Shown here one piece after another: positions 59,027 through 64,000 of a DNA stretch of 64,000 bases; the first letter of the stretch is position 1, and each line of letters begins with the position of its first letter. Made by a program: the position numbers and the translations under genes. The notes under the pieces are model-generated. The model saw only the letters and a list, made by a program, of their open reading frames with translations. It made no database searches and was not told where the DNA came from. This DNA is from Amycolatopsis japonica (lineage in GTDB: Bacteria > Actinomycetota > Actinomycetes > Mycobacteriales > Pseudonocardiaceae). The stretch covers positions 248,001 to 312,000 of the forward strand of contig NZ_CP008953.1 in the NCBI RefSeq assembly GCF_000732925.1, read 5' to 3'.

Positions 59027-61003
59027 GTGACTCACACCGCCGACGCCCCGGAAGTGCTCTGGCGCCCCGAGCCGAGCCGCCTGCCCGACACCAAGATCGA
59101 CGCGTTCCGCCAGTGGCTGCGCACCGAACGCGGCGTGGAGGTCGACGACTACAACGCGTTGTGGGAGTTCTCCGCGCGGCGGGGGCCGGAGTTCTGGTCC
59201 GCCGTCGCCGAGTTCCTCGGCGTGCGCTGGCACGAGCAGCCCGGTGAGGTGCTCACCGGGGAAATGCCGAACGCCCAGTGGTTCGTGGGCGGCACGCTGA
59301 ACTACGCCGAGCACTCGCTCATGCCCGGCGTCGCGGGCGCCGCGAAGGCCGACGACGAGATCGCCGTGATCTTCCACCGCGAGGACGGCCTCTCGTCGCA
59401 GCTGACATACGGCGCGTTGCGCTCCGCCGTCGCCGCCGCGCGGCAAGGGCTGCGCGAGCTCGGAGTGTCCAAAGGGGACAGGGTCGTCGCGCTGGCGCCG
59501 AACTGCCCGCAGACGCTGATCGCCTTCCTCGCCACCGCGAGCCTCGGCGCCATCTGGTCGTCGTGCTCGCCGGACTTCGGTGTCCGCGCGATCACCGACC
59601 GCTTCGCGCAGATCGAGCCGAAGGTGCTCATCGCGGTCAACGGCTATGTCTACAATGGACGGTGGTTCGACAGCCGGTCGACGGTGAACTCGTTGCGCGA
59701 CGAGATCCCCACGCTCGAAGCGACCGTGCTCGTCGACTACGCCGGCGGCCGCCTCGACGGCACCCTCGACTGGGACGAACTGCTCGCCGACAACGAAGGC
59801 GCGGAGCTGGCCTTCGAGCCCGTCGACTTCGCGCACCCGCTGTGGGTCCTGTACTCGTCGGGGACCACCGGTCTGCCGAAGGGCATCGTCCACGGGCACG
59901 GCGGGATCACCCTCGAACACCTCAAAGCCCTTGCCCTGCAAAGCGATCTTGGCCCGGGCGATCGGTTCTTCTGGTTCACCACCACCGGCTGGATGATGTG
60001 GAACTTCCTCATCTCCGGCCTGCTGACCGGCACCACGATCGTGCTCTTCGACGGCAGCCCCGGCAGCCCGGACCTCAACGTGCTGTGGCATCTGGCCGAG
60101 CAGCACCGCGTGACGTACTTCGGCACGTCGGCGCCGTACATCCAGAGCTGCCTGAAGGCCGGGATCAAACCGGCCGAGCGGTTCGACCTGACGGCGTTGC
60201 GCGCCTTGGGATCCACCGGCGCGCCGCTGAGCGTCGAGGGTTTCCGGTGGATCGTCGACGAGGTGGGCAAACGCGTCCAGATCTGCTCGGTGTCCGGCGG
60301 CACGGATCTGTGCGCGGCGTTCGTCGCGTCGGCCCCGGACGTCCCGGTCTGGCTGGGCGAACTCTCGGTCCGCGCGCTCGGCGCCGCCGTCGCCGCCTTC
60401 GACGAGGACGGGAAGCCGGTGGTGGAGACGGTCGGCGAACTGGTGATCACCGAGCCGATGCCGTCGATGCCGGTGTTCTTCTGGAACGACCCGGACGGCT
60501 CGCGGCTGCGCGAGGCGTATTTCGAGATGTACCCGGGGATCTGGCGGCACGGCGACTGGATCCGGATCACCGGCCGCGGCTCCGCCGTCATCTACGGGCG
60601 CAGCGATTCGACGCTCAATCGCGGCGGCGTCCGGATGGGCACGGCCGAGTTCTACCGCGTCGTCGAATCGTTCGACCAGGTCGCGGACTCGCTCGTGATC
60701 GACACTTCGGCGGCGGGCAACGAGGACGGGCAGCTGCTGTGCTTCCTCGTGCTGACCGAAGGCGCGTCGCTCGACGAGGTCGAACCCGCGCTGCGCAAGG
60801 AACTGCGCGGAGCCCTCTCGCCGCGGCACGTGCCCGACCGGTTCGTCCAGGTGAGCGAGGTGCCCCGCACGCTCAACGGCAAGAAGTGCGAGGTCCCGGT
60901 CAAGAAGATCCTTTCGGGGGTCTCACCTGACCGCGCCGTCAGCCGGGATGCCCTGCTGAACCCCGACGCCCTTGTACCGTTCGTAGAGCTGGCAAGGAGC
61001 TGA
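59027..61003 (+). CDS. Acetoacetyl-CoA synthetase
   Basis: A 658-residue adenylate-forming enzyme converting acetoacetate, ATP and CoA to acetoacetyl-CoA. The AMP-binding motif is LYSSGTTGLPKGIVHGHGG near residue 280; others are TTGWMMWNFLISGL, and HGDWIRITGRGSAVIYGRSD with the hinge Asp near 505-520. The C-terminal catalytic Lys is in RTLNGKKCEVPVKK. Length and the opening VLWRPEPSRL match the acetoacetate branch, not acetyl-CoA synthetase. It would feed ketone bodies into lipid or polyketide metabolism. Confidence 0.92.
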   Translation: MTHTADAPEVLWRPEPSRLPDTKIDAFRQWLRTERGVEVDDYNALWEFSARRGPEFWSAVAEFLGVRWHEQPGEVLTGEMPNAQWFVGGTLNYAEHSLMPGVAGAAKADDEIAVIFHREDGLSSQLTYGALRSAVAAARQGLRELGVSKGDRVVALAPNCPQTLIAFLATASLGAIWSSCSPDFGVRAITDRFAQIEPKVLIAVNGYVYNGRWFDSRSTVNSLRDEIPTLEATVLVDYAGGRLDGTLDWDELLADNEGAELAFEPVDFAHPLWVLYSSGTTGLPKGIVHGHGGITLEHLKALALQSDLGPGDRFFWFTTTGWMMWNFLISGLLTGTTIVLFDGSPGSPDLNVLWHLAEQHRVTYFGTSAPYIQSCLKAGIKPAERFDLTALRALGSTGAPLSVEGFRWIVDEVGKRVQICSVSGGTDLCAAFVASAPDVPVWLGELSVRALGAAVAAFDEDGKPVVETVGELVITEPMPSMPVFFWNDPDGSRLREAYFEMYPGIWRHGDWIRITGRGSAVIYGRSDSTLNRGGVRMGTAEFYRVVESFDQVADSLVIDTSAAGNEDGQLLCFLVLTEGASLDEVEPALRKELRGALSPRHVPDRFVQVSEVPRTLNGKKCEVPVKKILSGVSPDRAVSRDALLNPDALVPFVELARS

Positions 61004-61015
61004 CAGGGGCGGAAC

Positions 61016-62683
61016 TTGGCGGGTGCTTGGCGGGTGGCGGGCGCCACCTCGGTGGCGGTGATCACCTGGGTGACGCGGCTGGCCGGGCTGCTGGCACTGG
61101 TCTCGGTGCTGGTCCCGGCCGGGCGGCGCACCCTGCGCGGACACGTCGCCGCCTGGCTGGAACTGCCCCACGAGGCCACGGTCGGCGCGGCGACGGTCGC
61201 GCTGGTGACCGGGGTGCTGCTGATGCTGCTCGCCACCGGTCTCAAACGACGGAAGCGCCGGGCCTGGCAATTGGCGGTCGCCGCGGCCGCGTTGCTGGCG
61301 GTGTCGCATCTCGGGTTGCGGCACACCCTCGGCGCGGGACTCGTGTCGCTCGCGCTGCTGATCGCCCTGATCGCGACGCGGCGGCATTTCATCGCGCTCC
61401 CCGATCCGGTGACCGGCCGGTGGCGCGCGATCCGGGTCTTCCTGCAACTGACGGTCGCCGGCGTCGCGATCAACTTCGCGCTGCTGTCAGTCGCGCCTGT
61501 CGACGCGGGTGTCGGCGACCGCCTGGCGCAGTCGGCGCTGGCCCTGATCGGCGTGAGCGGCCCGGTGACGTTCCCCGCGCTGTGGCTGGAAGACCTGTCG
61601 GCCGCGGTCGGCCTGCTGTTCGGGATCGGCGCGATGCTGCTGGCGGCGTACTTCCTGCTCCGCTCGGCCGAACCCGCCCCGGAGCTGACCGACGAGGAGG
61701 TCGAGCGGCTCAGGGGGCTGTTGGGGGAGCGTGACTCGCTGGGGTACTTCGCGCTACGCCGAGACAAGTTCGTGGTCTTCTCGAAGTCGGGGAAGGCCGC
61801 GGTGACCTATCGGGTGATCGCCGGGGTCGCGCTGTGCTCGGCGGACCCGCTCGGTGACCCGGAAGCGTGGCCCGGCGCGATCGAGGAGTACCTGGACGTC
61901 TGCCGGCGGTACGCGTGGACCCCGGCGACCATGGGCTGCTCGGAATTGGGCGCGACCGTCTGGGCCCGCTTCGGCCTCGAAGTGCTGGAGATCGGCGACG
62001 AGGCCGTCGTCGACACTGACACCTTCACCCTCGAAGGGCGCGTCATGCGCGGAGTCCGCCAAGCCGTCTCACGCACGAAGCGCGCCGGCTACACCGCGCG
62101 CATCCGAAAGGCCGAAGACCTAGCAGCTGCGGAACTCGACGAACTCCGTGCCCTCGCCGCCACCTGGCGAGGCACGGATACGGAACGCGGCTTCTCGATG
62201 GCCCTCGGTCGCATGGGCGACCCCGGCTCGGTCCTCGTGACCGCCGAGCACGACGGCCAGGTGCGCGGCGTCCTCCAATTCGTCCCCTGGGGTGAGAAAG
62301 GCCTGTCACTGGACGTCATGCGCCGCGACCGGACCGCCGACAACGGCGTCAACGAACTGATGATCTCCGAGCTGCTTCTGACGACGCCCGCCCAGCACGT
62401 CTCCCTGAACTTCGCCGCCTTCCGCGCGGTGCTGGAGCAAGGCCAACGCATCGGCGCCGGCCCCGTCGCCCGCCTGTCCGCCCGGACACTGCGATTCTTC
62501 TCACGCTGGATCCAGATCGAGACCCTCTACCGCTTCAACGCGAAGTTCCAGCCGCGCTGGGTCCCGCGCTACCTCGCCTACCCCGCGGCCCGCGACCTCC
62601 CTCGCGTCGGCGTCGCCGTCTTCGAAGCCGAAGGACTCGGCGGACGCCCATCAGGCCTGCTCAGAGCCCTGCAACGCGTCTAA
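61016..62683 (+). CDS. DUF2156/MprF-like membrane protein (phosphatidylglycerol lysyltransferase family)
   Basis: A 555-residue protein. The N-terminal half has six to seven TM helices (to ~225). The C-terminal half is the double-GNAT DUF2156 domain of MprF/LysX, which transfers an aminoacyl group from tRNA to membrane lipid (YRVIAGVALCSADPLGDPEA; QFVPWGEKGLSLDVMRRD). No lysyl-tRNA synthetase domain is fused, unlike mycobacterial LysX. A TTG start with GGGGCGGA upstream lies 12 bp after the synthetase. Predicted to modify lipid charge; the amino acid used is unknown. Confidence 0.82.
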   Translation: MAGAWRVAGATSVAVITWVTRLAGLLALVSVLVPAGRRTLRGHVAAWLELPHEATVGAATVALVTGVLLMLLATGLKRRKRRAWQLAVAAAALLAVSHLGLRHTLGAGLVSLALLIALIATRRHFIALPDPVTGRWRAIRVFLQLTVAGVAINFALLSVAPVDAGVGDRLAQSALALIGVSGPVTFPALWLEDLSAAVGLLFGIGAMLLAAYFLLRSAEPAPELTDEEVERLRGLLGERDSLGYFALRRDKFVVFSKSGKAAVTYRVIAGVALCSADPLGDPEAWPGAIEEYLDVCRRYAWTPATMGCSELGATVWARFGLEVLEIGDEAVVDTDTFTLEGRVMRGVRQAVSRTKRAGYTARIRKAEDLAAAELDELRALAATWRGTDTERGFSMALGRMGDPGSVLVTAEHDGQVRGVLQFVPWGEKGLSLDVMRRDRTADNGVNELMISELLLTTPAQHVSLNFAAFRAVLEQGQRIGAGPVARLSARTLRFFSRWIQIETLYRFNAKFQPRWVPRYLAYPAARDLPRVGVAVFEAEGLGGRPSGLLRALQRV

Positions 62684-62748
62684 GGGGGGTGCCTTCCGAG
62701 GGGGTCCAGGGGGTGTGTAACCTATTTGAGCAGTGGTCGTTGGGCCTG

Positions 62749-62838
62749 GGAGGCTTCGCCTAGTCTGGTCTATGGCGCCGCACTGCTAATGCGGTTGGGG
62801 GTAACCCCCCCTCCCGGGTTCAAATCCCGGAGCCTCCG
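62749..62838 (+). tRNA. tRNA-Ser (anticodon GCU)
   Basis: A class II tRNA: acceptor GGAGGCT pairs with AGCCTCC, discriminator G. The anticodon loop CTGCTAA places GCT at 62785-62787 and reads AGC/AGU. A long C/G-rich variable arm and T-loop GGTTCAAATCC follow. CCA is not encoded. Confidence 0.95.
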
Positions 62839-62880
62839 CTGGTGCCTGTTCCGGCAGGTGCTAGATTGATAACTGAACAA

Positions 62881-62954
62881 GCGCCCGTAGCTCAGCTGGA
62901 TAGAGCATCTGACTACGGATCAGAAGGTCAGGGGTTCGAATCCCTTCGGGCGCA
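62881..62954 (+). tRNA. tRNA-Arg (anticodon ACG)
   Basis: A cloverleaf with acceptor GCGCCCG/CGGGCGC, D-arm GCTCAGCTGGATAGAGC, anticodon ACG at 62915-62917 and T-loop GGTTCGAATCC. CCA is not encoded. The A of ACG is normally edited to inosine. It lies 42 bp after tRNA-Ser and borders a lower-GC region containing a restriction-type gene. Confidence 0.96.
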
Positions 62955-62974
62955 CGTCTGGTTGAGACAGCACT

Positions 62975-63005
62975 AAGGCCCTCCCGTTCGCGGGAGGGCC
63001 TTTTT
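62975..63005 (+). terminator. Terminator after the tRNA pair
   Basis: A 12-bp perfect stem AAGGCCCTCCCG / CGGGAGGGCCTT with a TTCG tetraloop is followed by five T residues. It lies downstream of tRNA-Arg and can also serve the convergent endonuclease gene. Confidence 0.92.
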
Positions 63006-63024
63006 GTCTGTCCGTTGTGGAGTG

Positions 63025-64000
63025 TTACTGGTCGGCCTTGCGGTGGAGTTCGGCAGCCCTGTCACGGAAACGACGCTTGATGGCGGCGCGGTTGGCTCCG
63101 CGGGTTTTCGCCGCATGGCAGTTCGGACACAGCGCGATCATGACGGATGGGTGATCAAGCCCGCTCAGTGCGAGATCGTCGACGTGGTCCACTTCAAGGA
63201 TCGCCTTGCCACCAGGTGCGGTGTCGAAGGGCATGCCTGTGCACCTGTCATTTTCGCAGTCGCCGTCCGCGCGGACGAGCACTGCATCACGTACGGCCCG
63301 GCTGCGGGGATAGAGATTTCGGGTTCCCTTGGACGGCTTGCGTCCACCGCGACCAGCCTTCGATGACTTGTCGATGAGGCGAAGGTAGTCCTGGTAGGTC
63401 TTCTTTCGCTGGCTGCTCGTGGCGTTCTTGGCCGGAGGCTGCGGCGGAGGCGTGTCCTTGATGTCTCCGTCGTCAATGAGCTTGCGCACACGATCTGGCC
63501 AAGTGGCTAGCTCGGGGCCGGGGACCGCCATCACTTGGAACGCATACTCAAGACGGAGTTTTTTGTTGTTGTCAGGTGACCACACCTGCGTTCGGCTGAG
63601 AATGGCTACCCACGTAGTGAACTTGAAGGTGCCGCCTGCCGGTCGGTACCAGTACCGCACCGCCTCAAGATTTCTGCGAGCGGTATCGAGTGCCAGGTTG
63701 CCTCGTAGCAGCTTCTGGTTACCTTCGCGCCCCTCGCCGCGATATTCAAAGGGGTTTAGTGCGTCTGGTGGTTCGTCGGCGTACGGCCCCTCTTCGTCGG
63801 AGAAAATGTTGAGTGCACCGCCGCCAAGAAACGTGGTGATCCCGGCGACTCCGTTGCCGCCAAAGGCGTTCCGGATGGCGGTTCGGTTGGAGTACTCCGC
63901 TCCAAGCAGTGGGGGCCATACTCGGGTTGTTGTGGAGCTCGCGAAACCAAGTCGACTGAGGCGGCGTGCTGCGGCCTCTCCGGTGAGAGCCGAGACAGGG
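63025..64000 (-). CDS. SRA/YDG-like plus HNH endonuclease, probable modification-dependent restriction enzyme (5' end outside window)
   Basis: The frame is open from the window edge to 63025, giving at least 325 residues. The upstream part (minus strand ~63900-63520) resembles an SRA-YDG domain: GGNGVAGITTFLGGGALN, NPFEYRGEGREGNQKLLRGN, LALD, and a YWYRPAGG...YAFQV ending. The C-terminus has an HNH nuclease motif, ILEVDHVDDLALSG then ALCPNCHAAKTRG, with CENDRCTG before it. SRA-HNH proteins such as ScoMcrA cut DNA bearing modified bases or backbone. Lower GC than its neighbours and a tRNA-adjacent position suggest acquisition. The start codon is not visible. Confidence 0.8.
   Translation of the reverse strand, partial: PVSALTGEAAARRLSRLGFASSTTTRVWPPLLGAEYSNRTAIRNAFGGNGVAGITTFLGGGALNIFSDEEGPYADEPPDALNPFEYRGEGREGNQKLLRGNLALDTARRNLEAVRYWYRPAGGTFKFTTWVAILSRTQVWSPDNNKKLRLEYAFQVMAVPGPELATWPDRVRKLIDDGDIKDTPPPQPPAKNATSSQRKKTYQDYLRLIDKSSKAGRGGRKPSKGTRNLYPRSRAVRDAVLVRADGDCENDRCTGMPFDTAPGGKAILEVDHVDDLALSGLDHPSVMIALCPNCHAAKTRGANRAAIKRRFRDRAAELHRKADQ

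Overview
The window is high-GC actinobacterial DNA. Its gene content points to a mycolata-type member of the Pseudonocardiaceae, most likely Amycolatopsis or a close relative (inference). It encodes galactan synthesis and export for arabinogalactan (GlfT2, GlfT1, Wzm/Wzt, AftB), the proteasome activator Bpa/PafE, an SsgA-like protein, a DGPF/ECF42 sigma pair and many ESX (type VII secretion) accessory proteins. Synteny with the Mycobacterium tuberculosis Rv3777-Rv3783 and Rv3805c-Rv3808c neighbourhoods is partial but recognisable.

Layout. 1-6.1 kb: end of glfT2, an acyl-CoA dehydrogenase behind a palindromic operator, then ESX cassette A (EspG, helical YxxxE partner, DUF3558 lipoprotein, WXG/Gly-rich protein). 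6.1-10.6 kb (minus strand): aftB, glfT1, wzt, wzm. 10.7-17.3 kb: a complete pseudaminic acid (nonulosonic acid) gene set, pseH-I-C-B-F-G, preceded by a protein carrying the sialylmotifs of GT29 sialyltransferases and by a coiled-coil protein. 17.3-21.5 kb: epoxide hydrolase, Bpa, a cysteine-desulfurase-like protein without its PLP lysine, and a quinone oxidoreductase. 21.5-37.7 kb: secreted peptidases, MarR, the ECF42/DGPF pair, tRNA-Ser(UGA), assorted metabolic and regulatory genes, an MFS transporter and a diguanylate cyclase. 37.9-42.0 kb (minus strand): ESX cassette B (EspG, YxxxD partner, WXG/Gly-Pro-rich protein, EspC-like protein, YbaB-like protein). 42.2-56.6 kb: a large LuxR regulator, an alpha-lytic-type protease, SsgA-like, Lrp, FabH-like and adenylate cyclase genes, several regulators and enzymes, and a Pat/HisC aminotransferase. 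56.6-59.0 kb: ESX cassette C (YxxxD partner, WXG/Pro-rich protein, EspG). 59.0-64.0 kb: acetoacetyl-CoA synthetase, a membrane DUF2156/MprF-like protein, tRNA-Ser(GCU), tRNA-Arg(ACG), and at the edge a lower-GC gene for an SRA-like/HNH modification-dependent endonuclease, truncated by the window.

Two systems stand out. First, three separate EspG-containing cassettes each pair a small helical protein bearing a C-terminal YxxxD/E export signal with a large WXG-motif protein ending in a shared PPVIG tail, yet no ESX core gene (EccB/C/D/E, MycP) is in the window. Second, a pseudaminic acid pathway with a GT29-like glycosyltransferase sits directly against the galactan exporter, suggesting a nonulosonic-acid-decorated surface glycan. 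Intergenic spaces also carry two families of long, nearly identical palindromes.
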